Origin: Pempheris klunzingeri
Lineage: Eukaryota > Chordata > Actinopteri > Acropomatiformes > Pempheridae
Length of the DNA stretch: 64,000 nt
Direction: 5' to 3'
NCBI RefSeq assembly: GCF_042242105.1
Contig: NC_092027.1
Coordinates: forward strand, 17,405,221-17,469,220
Of this stretch, positions 1-10,209 are shown piece after piece. The stretch's first letter is position 1, and every line of letters begins with the position of its first letter. Below the pieces are notes generated by a model, which was not told the DNA's origin, made no database searches, and saw only the letters and a list, made by a program, of their open reading frames with translations. The position numbers and the translations under genes were made by a program.

Positions 1-1525
1 ATCTGTAGGGCGTTCAGAAATGTACCCAGCACTTTTAAAGCACAGAGGGATCTGGCCTCAGGCAGTATGACGGACCTTTGGATGCCCTCTGAGAACAGGG
101 CTCAGGTCCCCCAACAGATCCCTTTAGGCTGGGATTTAACATTTAATGTGACTGGAAATTTCTCCTCAGGCTATAAGGTTTTGGAACAATATGTCTGTTT
201 AACTCTACATGTGGAGGTCAAACTCTTTGACTTTAGCACTGCACTCTCATAACATCGTCAAACTCATGACGGACAGTTAAAAAGCAGACACAGAGATTTC
301 ATTCTTTTACGCCACACCTGCATGTGCCTACATTACCCACAATGCAACTCAACAGGGTAAATATCATATCTGTTGGACAGGAGAAGACTTTGAAAATTAA
401 ATGACTTGATTAGACATACATTTTACTAGCCAGAATTTGCTGACTGAGATTATGAGAAAAGTGGAAATAGCAGTGGTTTCAGTCGCCAACTTCTTTCACA
501 ATCTTTTTCTTTCTCTCTTTCTTTCTCAGTCTTTACACACATTAGTGCAATAAGAAGAATCACACACCCACAAACATGACTGTACACTGTTTTTGACAAA
601 CTGAGCTGTGCCTGCCCGGAGACTAGTTTTGACCTTTTCTACCGTTCAGCAGTTCAACAGCTCTCTTTTTGCCTCCAAGACAAACTAAATGAACATTCAC
701 TGGAAGTGGTACTCCACAGGGATCACACTGTGACTGATAATACAGCCTGAGCATCCTCGTGGACTTTGTATCAGTGACCATACATATCCCCAGTGTCACT
801 TATGCTATTGAACTTAAGCCTTTTCACTGCTTTGCTGCCTCAAATCCGACACCAGAGCTTGGACCTCAGAGGCTGCAAGTTGTAGTAATGCTGTCAGAAG
901 CAAAGTCTCCTGAGGCCTCATCCCTTCCTCTGCATTAAAAATGCAAAAGGGCCTTCTATAAATACAGCACTGAAGTGTTTCATCTAAAGGGCCTGGGCAG
1001 AAACCCCAGTCTGCCTCCTGCTGTTAGCACAGAGCACATGGTGCCCTATCCTCAGTGCTAACTCCTGAGGGTATATACTGACAGATTGGATAGAGAGACA
1101 CAGCAGCTGTTTGTTTACTGGACATGGGACCTCTTAACCTCTTATCGTCCACTTTGATCAAATACAGAAATCCAAAAAGAGCGCATAGGTGATCTTTCTA
1201 GTTTGTACCCTGATTCGATCCCTTCCTCTCCATTAGGAGGGCAGATATCTACAAGGTATCGGTTGTAATGTATTGCATAGATACATTAGCGCTGAAACAT
1301 TATCATTAATTATTAGTTAGCTCTGTCCGTGGTAGAACACAATGTCCATGAGATCCAAGTATTATTGGAAGGCAGAGCAGAGGCGGCAGCCGAACTCTAT
1401 TCCTCTGCTCATACTCTCTCTGTACTCTCCCCGTCTCTGCTGGACGACCATGTAGCACTGTTTCCGTAGCAACGGCTGCCTGGCTGCTAGGCCAGGATGC
1501 TGCAGAGATGGCTGAGAGGACATTA

Positions 1526-1569
<44 letters not shown>

Positions 1570-2305
1570 AGGAATGCTACCAGGCTGAAATTGCAATTGC
1601 ATGTTATATCACGATGGTGGTACACGGCACCATGAAGTGGAGCTGTGAAGCCGCACTGACAGAACAAGATGAGCTTCTCCCCATTGCAAGTAATGATAAG
1701 TGTCTCCCTTAAAATTAATCTGCCTCTTATTTAAGGTTCAGTGAAACACATACAGCGTGTTCACTGTGTATTTGTCAGGGTCACGATGTATTAGTACAGT
1801 GACTGTCACATACAATACATGTCATGTGTCTCACATCCTCTAACATCCTGTAATAGCCGTCAAAAAGACAAAACAACAGCTGGTGCTACCATGCAGTAGT
1901 AATCTCTGAGACCAGCGTTGAACATGTTAGTGATCCTGTACACTTCTATGCTCCACAAATGCTAAATAACACTCCAAAACAGCCATTTCACACATATTTG
2001 TAATTCAAAAATGTGACAAATGGACACCAAAGACTGACCTTAGAGCGTGAGTGTGAGTGATCATTTTTTGTAATCCTCCTCCCTTCCTCTGGCTCTATAG
2101 CCCTACACCACCTTCACCTACTGAGGTAATGTAATGCTGCCTATAGGCCTTGCTTCTTTGACAACTGACAGCAAATGATCTAAGTTTAGATTTAGGAAAT
2201 AGCTGCTTGGAGCTATAATTCCAGTTCTTATTTGACCTCAAATGTGGTCACCAGAGAGTGTGTTACATCACATGCACCTAGACTGTATATAACAGCCATT
2301 CTCAC
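1..2305 (-). other. cyria intron 3 (5' part), no coding sequence seen
   Basis: This stretch is noncoding on both strands. It contains a (GT)20 run at 1528-1567 and a short phrase at about 331-352 (acattacccacaatgcaact) that also occurs at 33567-33588 and marks a dispersed fish repeat. The short open frames here are formed by the dinucleotide repeat or lack any family signature. Confidence 0.6.
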
Positions 2306-2411
2306 CCAGTCGGAGGGAAAACTCGTAGAAGCGCTTAAGTTTGGCCACCAGAGGGCAAACTGCGTTCCAGGCCTTCTCCTGAAGAGCGAGGTCGCCTGGG
2401 TTCTGGATGGC
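2306..2411 (-). CDS. cyria: cyria coding exon 3
   Basis: This 106-bp exon has acceptor TTGCCCACAG|GCC and donor CGA CTG G|GTGAGA. It encodes 35 residues, [20 protein letters not shown] then [15 protein letters not shown], plus one base of a Glu or Gly codon. The [11 protein letters not shown] and LKRFYEFS words are nearly invariant in CYRIA. The following coding exon of the family (the TPTQHLEREQALAK region) was looked for in 1-2305 on the minus strand and not found, so intron 3 is at least 2.3 kb and the gene leaves the window. Confidence 0.92.
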
Positions 2412-5400
2412 CTGTGGGCAAGAAACACAGATGTTACTTTCCAGAACGGACTGAAAGACCGCCACATCTCCTCTATCCTGTCTTCCTTGAAGCAATGCTT
2501 CACTTCAGCAAAACATTTTCACTTCCAACTTTGAGAGTTCTCCCTCACTAGAGTGATTTCAGATCAGCAAAAACTGAGGTATCAAAAAGTCAAATCAAAT
2601 GTTGTTTACCAGCAAAACTTAATTTAGATTTATTGATGTGACACATGATACCCATTTAGTGAGGTATCAGTGTGTTATTTGGTTATTGTGATAAATGATT
2701 AGACACAGCGAACAAAGCAGGCATATACAACAAAGTAGGAACATGATTCTTTAAAGGATAAAATTGCTGTTTTATATTTTTCTTGTCACCGAATTCCATG
2801 AATAGACTAAAATCAAAAATACATTACTTTGTTTCTCAATACTTTCCAACTTTCTACTTCTGCGGCACTCCGAGCCCATCTGTTCCTATTGAAGCTGTAC
2901 ATTAAAAACACGGGACTCAAATGCAGAGTTTCACTTTTGCAAAAGGCTCATTAATTTCCTAAAACAGCTGGGCACTGCCATTTTTGGGACATATTACTTA
3001 AACAGGAGTAAACTGTGCATTTGCTGGGGACTATTTCCAGCGGCGGATTGATATACATTTGCCAGTGAGGTTTTACTGGTGTATGTGGGATTTACTCAAG
3101 ATAAATTACAGTGCTCGTGTCAATTGATACGTAGAAACATATCACCCAGTGCAATGATGTGGCAATACTTTTTAGTGGGATCAATTCTTCAATCTTTTAA
3201 CGGGATTTATTGACAACAATAAGAATATATTGCCAAACTTGTCCTTTAATGCTCCTCTGATAATAACATTCTTTTAAAAAGGTGCATTTGCGTATGCTAG
3301 TGCCACAGTCTCCCTGGTGGGTTTATTCAACATAAAATATTCCTAAATGTCAGGAGTGGCCTCACATCCTACGGCAACTGAAGTTTAACACTGACTTCAG
3401 AGCGTTTCTGCGGGTGCATGTGTTAAAAGAAAAAATGATCAAGCTTAGTGAAATGTAATTTAAAGTCTGTGAGTGTCTGTTCTTAAGAAGCGCTGCCACG
3501 TCCTCAAGGTTAGGAAGCAAGGAGAGGAAACAATTCAGCACTACTTGTTAACAAGTAGAGCAACGCCAACAGCTGAGCAATCAGCAGCAGTCGTTCATAC
3601 TGCGGGGGAACTGGTTTGCGGCTGAATCTGAGCACAGTGAAGCTGGTGCTCATCAAGACCAGAGTACCAGCTTTCTAGCGGATGATGTTTATGCCTCTAC
3701 CATAACATTGCCAAAAAAAGAGAAACCATCATATGGCAAGAAATGTTTGTTTGGAAAATGCTTTCACACATTGCTGTTGCTGTCTATATTTACTGCGCAC
3801 TGCATGGTACGAGACATGTCAGAATGCCACCCTGGCCAGCCATGTGAATCACACGAGTGTCATTTTTTTTTCTCCACGCTTAGCTGCGGCTCGACAGTTT
3901 ATTGATGTTCAGCACTCATCAAGTGCTTCGCGCTCACTTCTCGTATCTCCTGTCCCGCGCCATTATAGGACTGCAGCTCGGCTAGGATCCCATGAGCCTC
4001 CTCCAGCACAGCGCTGACCTGGTTCCACACGGCTGTCTCTGCCTCCGTGGGCTGGGCATCTGGGAGGGGAGGAAGGAAGGAAAGTGAAGAGGGAAGAAGG
4101 AGGAAGGGAAGGAAAGAGGAAGAGAGGGGAGGTGAGAAGTGAAAGTGTGATGTAAGGTACGGGTAGGGATGACAGTATTGAGAGACAGAGGCAGAAAAAG
4201 AGGGAAGGGAAGATGGCGGGGAGGGAGAAAATTTGAGGAGAGAGGAAGGTTAGTGCTGAAGAAATGATATCCTGGAAGGCCAGATAAAAACCAGAGATAA
4301 CTTATCACCCACTACATGGCTGCAATAAAAGTGAAATCTTCCTACAGGTGGAAATTACTGCATCGGGCTCATCGCAGCTCTACTCTTCTAAGGTCAAAAC
4401 CTGGCCAGTAAATAGATGATCCAATTTACTCACCATAGAATTATAACAAGAGACCAACAAGCCACGCTCTGTCACACAGTGAGGTTTGATTACAGCAGTC
4501 ACCCAATAAGGACCAGAGGATGACAAGTCAATTTCACTTCAGGGAACTCTTCGGATGAGGATGTTACAAGTGACAGTTTAACATTATGAAGGTTTTCAGG
4601 CTCCGTAAAAGTGGATTGCACCATTTGGACAATTCGTCTGACTCATGAACTGTTAACTGCCTTAGATGTTCATTCAGTGGAGATTTATACAGGAGTGGAT
4701 AGGTGTAATTGTCCCATCAGATCAATGTAATATTCTTTTTCTCATTTTCTATTTCCCTCTCCACATCTATGAATGGGGAGACTTCTTTTTTTGTTGCCCT
4801 TGAGGTTTAATTGTGAGAAATGTTAAAGCAAACAAGCAGCAGGAATGACGGCCTGTGGGCATGCTCGTTCTTTCTCTTTCTCACTTTCACACATACACAC
4901 TGAGCAGGAAGCATACTGTAAACTCAGTGTTTTTGCCGCAGGGCACCTCCCAGTCACTGTTCTGCTTTGTTTGTCCATGTGGCGTGCTGCATGCACACTG
5001 GAACTATTAAGTGTTTGGGACACACAATTTAGGACGTGTCCTCTTGAGTCATCACTGTGTTTGGTTTTCTTTTCTTCGAGCTACCTGTCGCAACGTGTGA
5101 CTCAGGTATAAAGTGAGAGTGGGAGTGTGCCCAGGCAGCTCTCTACATGCGGTAGCACCGCTGATTATTTTTGCACCCTCAGGCATTGTCTCCCTGCAGA
5201 GAAATAGTAATCATGGAATATATGCTTTCCTGTGTGAACATCGGCTATCATAATAAGCAGAGCAAGCGCTGCTATTTTAGAGACGTCTTCTCACTAATGT
5301 GCTCCTGTATTTCACTGGTAAACAACAACAGATTTTATTCATTATGTAAGAAGTAATGAGCAGAGCATATGCTCATAGCATTAAAGGAATAATTCGCTGT

Positions 5401-8391
5401 CTTGCTAAGTTAAATGAGGAGGTCGACACAACTCTTGTACCTGTACTCTAAATATGCACCAGGAGGCAGCTAGGTTAGCTGAGCCTAAAGAATGGACGGG
5501 CACAGCTACTGCTCTTTTTTGGTGCAACACGTAAAGTGAGGTTTAGATGTAGGAGTAGGTGGATCTTGCTCTCTTTGGACAGAGCCAGGCTCGCTGTTTC
5601 TCCCTTGTTTCCAGTCTTTTTGCTAAGTTAAGCTAAGCTAAGCTAACCAGCTTGTGTCTGTAGCTTCAAAAGGGACATTTTAAAAGGTAAAATGAAAAAA
5701 AGAAAGCAACTAAGCACACTTCCCAAAATCACCTTTAAGGAATCTAGGTTTGCTTTAATTTTGCAGGAGAGGTACAGTTTACTTATTATGTCAATTCAGT
5801 ATCAATTCTACATGTGAGAGATGGAAATTTTAAATGAGAAATCATCCACGTTTCTGTAATTTGTCATCAGATTTGCTCCTGATCCTCCAAAAGGCTTAAA
5901 CACGGTATGATAATTAGCATTGAGCCATGAATAGCTTAATGAGAGCTCAGTACAGAGTTCAAACCAAACTTTGAGCTGTGTGACAGAGGTGACTGTGTCT
6001 CTGGGCTGAGAAGGAGCGCTCACAGATGGCACAGGGTTGGCTGGGGGGAGGAGGGGGGTGGGGGGGTATCTAAAGCTGCCATGCCTGAGTCTGACTCATT
6101 CCACTTGCTTTTGAAGTAAAGTGAATCACGGGCATAATAAATGAAGGGTAAATTCAGCCTGTTTGACAGCTGACATCTCTTGCCAGCAGTGAGCTCTCCT
6201 TCTCCCACTGTAACATACAGTCACTAGAGGAGGAGCAGGAGGAGGAGGAGGAGGAGGAGATGGAAGCCAGCTGTTAAAGGGGGGGAAATTGTTGAGGAGG
6301 GACAGAATACATTAGGATGCACTACAAAATACCTCTTAACAATTCATCTCAGCTCACAGTCAGTCTCTTTTTGCCAAACATGACTGTTTCTAGATGAAAA
6401 AATGTTTTATTTGCAGCAAAAACTGCAGACAATTTTAACACTGAGCGCTAAAATGCAAAGACTTGTTGAGATGGACATTTTCACACGGCATAGTTTAGAA
6501 TTCACTGACTGGGAAAATGAGAAAAGAGGGTGGGGGGGTGGAGGTGGCTATTTACCAACCTCTTTCACAATCTTTCTCTCATTATTCAGTGAAATATACA
6601 CAGGTACACTCACACACAGATAGGTCAGACATATAATCAAAGGTCACACAACAGGGGATGAGGGGATGAGGAGGTGGAGGAATAACGATAGGCTTTTAGT
6701 CAGCCATCGTCATCCCTGAGCAACAGAAACCCACACAGGACTGGCATTCGCCGGTTACTTCTCCTCACTTATTGTATCTCAGGAGCCTAGATCAAAGCAT
6801 TATTGTTATTTGTCTGCAGCGTCACCATGCCATTGTGCATCTGTCTGCATCTAAAACGATGTGGCATGTGTGAATAAGACCCTTTAAAAAGAAGCCAAAT
6901 GACTTTCAAATGCCAGTCCCTGGAGCAGAAATCAAAAGATAAAGAGGAAGAGCCGAGGAGGGGGGAAAGGGGTAAATAAGGACGTAGAGATGACACAATG
7001 GTCGGCTAAGATCGATGGAATGAGGAAAACAAAGCAAATAGCAACAAAGAGAAAGGGATAACTCAAAAAAATAAGAAGCGGATGGTCTCACGTTCAAAGT
7101 CAAGGAAAACTATTGGGCCATGCTCAAGTTCGGCGCAAGCCAGCACTTTCAGGAGGTTTCCCATGAGCCCCCTGGAACAGAGAGAGGGGAGAAGTCTGTG
7201 GGTGATGATGGGACGGGTGTCGGGGTTGTGCGCGTGTACATGCGTGTGTGTGTGTGTGAGTTGTATGTGTGTGTGTGGTGTGTGAGAGGTGAAGGTGTCG
7301 GGGTGGGGGACTGGATGAGAGGAGGTTGTTGGTATGACACGGTGGAAGTATGTCCTGGGTGAAGCATGGCAACGTGGACACAGAGCTTCTTTAATCCCAC
7401 TCGTATGGTGTCATTTATAGTTGGGTTTAGATCAGAAAACTCATTGATTTGGTGGCACTGACGGTCGAGTTTAAAAGTCAGATGCCAAGGCGAATGTGTG
7501 TGTGAGCGGGACACAGCAGCCCAATTAAAACAATTTTATTTAAAAACTATAAACATCAGAATTTATTCCTCATGTTCTGGCAGAAATAGATGGGATTGTA
7601 TGTGTTCCAATAGGGAAAAATTACAGAAAAAATTAATTGAGGGAGAATAAAAATAATTTGAAACCACAAAAAAAAAAAAGATATAGTCATAAAACTAAAC
7701 AAGAGTGTTTGACTAGCATGCCCATATCTGGGGACGTGTTAGCCCTGTAATGAGTGCTCTGTGTAACTGCTGATTTTCTATGACATAAAAATGGAAAAAT
7801 ATTGTGAATATATGTAGCACTCTTGCGTATTTTTATTTTTTTAACCTTCAATTGTTTTTATTCATTCTCAATTTATGTATTTTTTCCATTCTTGGGAGAT
7901 TTTGCAGAGTAATATTGATACAAATCTAATCCCATAAAAACACTTTCTATAACAGCACACACTTAACAGGATAAATGAACTCCTCTCCTAGAATGTAACC
8001 ATGAAAATTATGCTTGTTTGCCTCACTGTAATTACCTATGCAGCGTTTTATTTATACCTTAGCACCGCATATTTATACCATCATTGGACAGAACAGCTTT
8101 TAGCATCGGAGGGCACCGAGAGTGGGACTAGAGAGCGCCTGATAATGACAAACCACACCCACAACAGCACTCCATCACACCATCAACAACTCAGCAGCTC
8201 TCATCCAAATATACCTCCCCTGACCCCACCCAGCGACCTCCCACTGAACACCTCTGCTGCACACATGTGCACTCACATTTCAAGCACACAGACACGTGCA
8301 CACACCCCAGCGCTCACTTACTTTCAAAGTCCAGGAAAAAATGTGGACAGTTCTCTAAATCCTTGCCAAGGACCTTAATGAGGTTCCCCAT
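2306..8391 (-). CDS. cyria: cyria (FAM49A/CYRI-A), 5' coding part, gene continues past the left edge
   Basis: CYRI proteins bind active Rac1 through a CYFIP-like DUF1394 domain and limit SCAR/WAVE-driven actin branching at the plasma membrane. Three successive coding blocks are present: a first exon (8322-8391 or 7092-7164), then 3938-4059, then 2306-2411. Joined, they give MGNL-x-[48 protein letters not shown] and [11 protein letters not shown]. The words [16 protein letters not shown] and LKRFYEFS fit CYRIA better than CYRIB as I recall the human proteins. All junctions are GT-AG with matching phases (1, 0, 1). About 100 residues of a protein of about 323 are here. I see no exon for the following segment in 1-2305, so it should lie left of the window. 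The MGN N-terminus is a myristoylation signal. Gene identity is sure; paralogue assignment is likely. Confidence 0.93.
2412..3937 (-). other. cyria intron 2
   Basis: This 1.5-kb intron lies between coding exons 2 and 3 and is bounded by GTGAGC at 3932-3937 and TTGCCCACAG at 2412-2421 in transcript sense. I see no further exon, RNA gene or clear mobile element in it. Confidence 0.7.
3938..4059 (-). CDS. cyria: cyria coding exon 2
   Basis: Read from the minus strand, this 122-bp exon starts AT|GCC CAG and ends ATA CGA GAA before GTGAGC. It encodes the second part of a split Asn/His codon and then 40 residues: [40 protein letters not shown]. These align without gaps to the CYRI segment AQPTEGEREIWNQ...GAGPEIRD. 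The acceptor CCCTCCCAG is preceded in the transcript by an unusually long pyrimidine tract (see 4060-4250). This is the shared exon that both first exons must splice to. Confidence 0.92.
4060..4250 (+). repeat. polypurine tract at the cyria exon 2 acceptor
   Basis: The plus strand is almost only G and A from about 4061 to 4142 and again at 4176-4250. In the cyria transcript this is a C/U-rich tract of roughly 80 bases directly abutting the 3' splice site of exon 2. Such tracts bind PTB-type proteins, and long homopurine stretches can form triplex DNA. Neither effect is shown here. Confidence 0.7.
5385..5735. mobile_element. fold-back element copy 1 (inverted arms)
   Basis: The left arm (about 5391-5500) carries TTGCTAAGTTAAATGAGGAG and CTCTAAATATG...CAGCTAGGTTAGCT. 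The right arm (about 5571-5735) carries GGACAGAGCCAGGCTCGCTG, GTTTCCAGTC and TTAAGCTAAGCTAAGCTAACCAG, which read back as the same family in the opposite direction. Arms are diverged. No coding capacity is seen, so this is a non-autonomous element inside the cyria intron. Related copies are at 21955, 44845 and 52720. Confidence 0.55.
6222..6262 (+). repeat. (GGA)n-rich purine repeat
   Basis: A run of AGGAGGAGCAGGAGGAGG type, about 40 bases, lies in the cyria intron between coding exon 2 and first exon form A. It is simple sequence with no coding support. Confidence 0.8.
7092..7164 (-). CDS. cyria: cyria first coding exon, form A (proximal, alternative)
   Basis: This exon encodes 24 residues, [17 protein letters not shown] then IVFLDFE, plus one base. 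It has its own acceptor (CTCTCTCTGTTCCAG at 7172-7186), 7 bases of 5' UTR and a donor GAA C|GTGAGA. Its phase is the same as form B, so either can join the exon at 3938-4059. The middle of the peptide (C-x-ELE-x-GP) resembles the start of mammalian CYRIB (CTDLEQGP) more than form B does. Oddities: the last base is C, so the split codon reads His where the family has Asn, and the residues before FLDFE are IV instead of FF. It may be a rarely used or decaying exon, but splice sites and frame are intact. Confidence 0.82.
7225..7290 (+). repeat. imperfect (TG)n tract upstream of cyria exon form A
   Basis: Interrupted TG repeats at 7243-7258 and 7265-7283 lie about 70-120 bases upstream of the form A acceptor in transcript sense. 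There they read as CA repeats, the kind bound by hnRNP L. The region between the two alternative first exons (7172-8321) is otherwise unique DNA with an A run near 7668-7679. Confidence 0.7.
8322..8391 (-). CDS. cyria: cyria first coding exon, form B (distal)
   Basis: This exon encodes 23 residues from [14 protein letters not shown] to PHFFLDFE plus one base. It ends in a strong donor, GAA A|GTAAGT. The split codon joins the exon at 3938-4059 as AAT (Asn), giving FENAQPTE, the family consensus. A pyrimidine-rich tract and CAG at 8402-8404 form an acceptor, so the whole exon is 8322-8401 with 10 bases of 5' UTR and the context GCCAGCCATGG. Noncoding upstream exons must therefore exist. The sequence resembles the start of mammalian CYRIA (REIENYPHFF type). 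Gly2 is a predicted N-myristoylation site. Confidence 0.9.
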
Positions 8392-8401
8392 GGCTGGCGA
8401 C

Positions 8402-10178
8402 CTGGACGGGAGGAAACAACAAAATGCATACAGTACGCAGAACCTGGCAACCCGTACGAAAATACAAAACATGCACATGGAGAACACAGCAGGTTGTGTC
8501 TGTTTTGTTTTTTTTACCCATCTGCACTTTTCTAATTACCCCTTCTTCCTCTCCTCCTCCATCCTTCTGTCTAAGCAATATGTCCAGACGTTCCAGTCAT
8601 AAATGACACTGATCACAGTTTGCCATACACAGAGTATGCTGCATTTGATTAGAGGGGGGCCTAAATCCAGTAGTGAATCATTTAGCTCACTCATTGCAAG
8701 TCACTAGAGCTGAGCAGTGGATTTAATCCATTTACATTACTATAGTAACCTAATAAAAGCCTGCTATGTACGAGCTACTTTCTCCTAATGCTCCTCCTGT
8801 ACAGCAGTCTATAGATACTTTATGGCAAGCTCTTTATACTCCATACCCAAAGGCCAGATGCCGGCGCTTTATGAAACCAATGATGCAAACCTCATCAGAT
8901 TATACTGCAGGTCAGGCAGGCAGGATATACAGTATGTTGATATACGGCACCAGACTAAACAACAGATGTCAGCTGTTTTAAGACTGTGACAGTGGTCCCT
9001 GGTTTCAGCCCCTACGAGGTGGGGTCCAATATTGTTCGAAATAGGTGCGGGCCATGACACAGCGTTTGGTTCTGATCCAACATCAAGTAAAACCAAGGCC
9101 AGAGCCACCAATTAAAATAAAAAACAGCTTGTGTTCTGTCATGTAGTGAAAAGCCATGTGTCATGATTTATGAGGTGAATACACTATTAGTGGACTACAT
9201 ATGACAAACAAAAATATCAGGCATTTATTTTAACTATTACTTATCACTCTGTCGTAATAAAAATGTTAAAAAAAAACTTCTTTTTGAATTAGTGGAGATC
9301 CCAAACTTTCGGTTTGAATATTAAACTCACTGTAAACATCACACAGCTTCAATAAAGAGCTGGAACAAGCTGAACAGGCATGCATATATATATTTTTAGA
9401 CGGTGCAGAATAATGTGATTTTAACAGCCTTAAAGCAAATTCTAGAGGAAATGTAAGGAAAATGGATGTTATGGAATCAAAGAAGGAGAGGCCATGTGTG
9501 GACTTGTGGCATAAAAAGCGCACAAAACCAAGAAACAATCCAACATTAAAAAAACAAGTATCAAAGCCTCTTGTCAATCACAGAGAGACTTCAGAAGGTA
9601 AGGAGCTGCCAAGTTTCACTTCCTCTGCCGTACCCTCTGTGTTTATTTGCTATGTTAGCACACAGCAGAGGCCTATCAGTTTCCCCCCTGCAAGAGTGAT
9701 TTATGGCCAGCATTAGCATGTTTACGAGATGCCACCATCCTGCAAAAAAGCCCGGCCTTTTCGCTGTTACTCAGCAAGAATGGATGTTGCAATGCAGCAC
9801 TGAGGTACAGATAGAGAGGGGATGGAGTTACACTGTCCAGTCGCTGAGACAGCCTGACATCCTCCGACCGAGTGATTTCTCATACAGACTGTATTGTATG
9901 TTGACTCAATCTGCAAAATCTGTTGGGAGGCAGAGGGAGAGACCAATATGCTGAGTCACTGCTGTAACCTGTGAGCATCAGTCCAAACGTGTGAAACGCA
10001 CCCCGTCTCCTCCTGACTTTTAGACCACCTGCTCCAAGACGGCAGGACGCAATGAATATATGAATAACTGATTCACAGCTTCAGCCCAGCAAGGTGACTG
10101 CAAAGGCGAAGTCAAGCTGAGATTTACATCGGAGCCTCATATAAAACAATGAAAGCTTCTCACATGAATACGGGAGTT

Positions 10179-10209
<31 letters not shown>

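Noticed and set aside
1..2305. Searched for the next cyria coding exon (TPTQHLEREQALAK region)
   Set aside because: No matching frame with splice sites was found on the minus strand. It must lie outside the window.
3982..4308. Minus-strand 108-codon frame overlapping cyria exon 2
   Set aside because: Its amino acids are the polypyrimidine tract and the wrong frame of exon 2. The correct frame gives the CYRI sequence.
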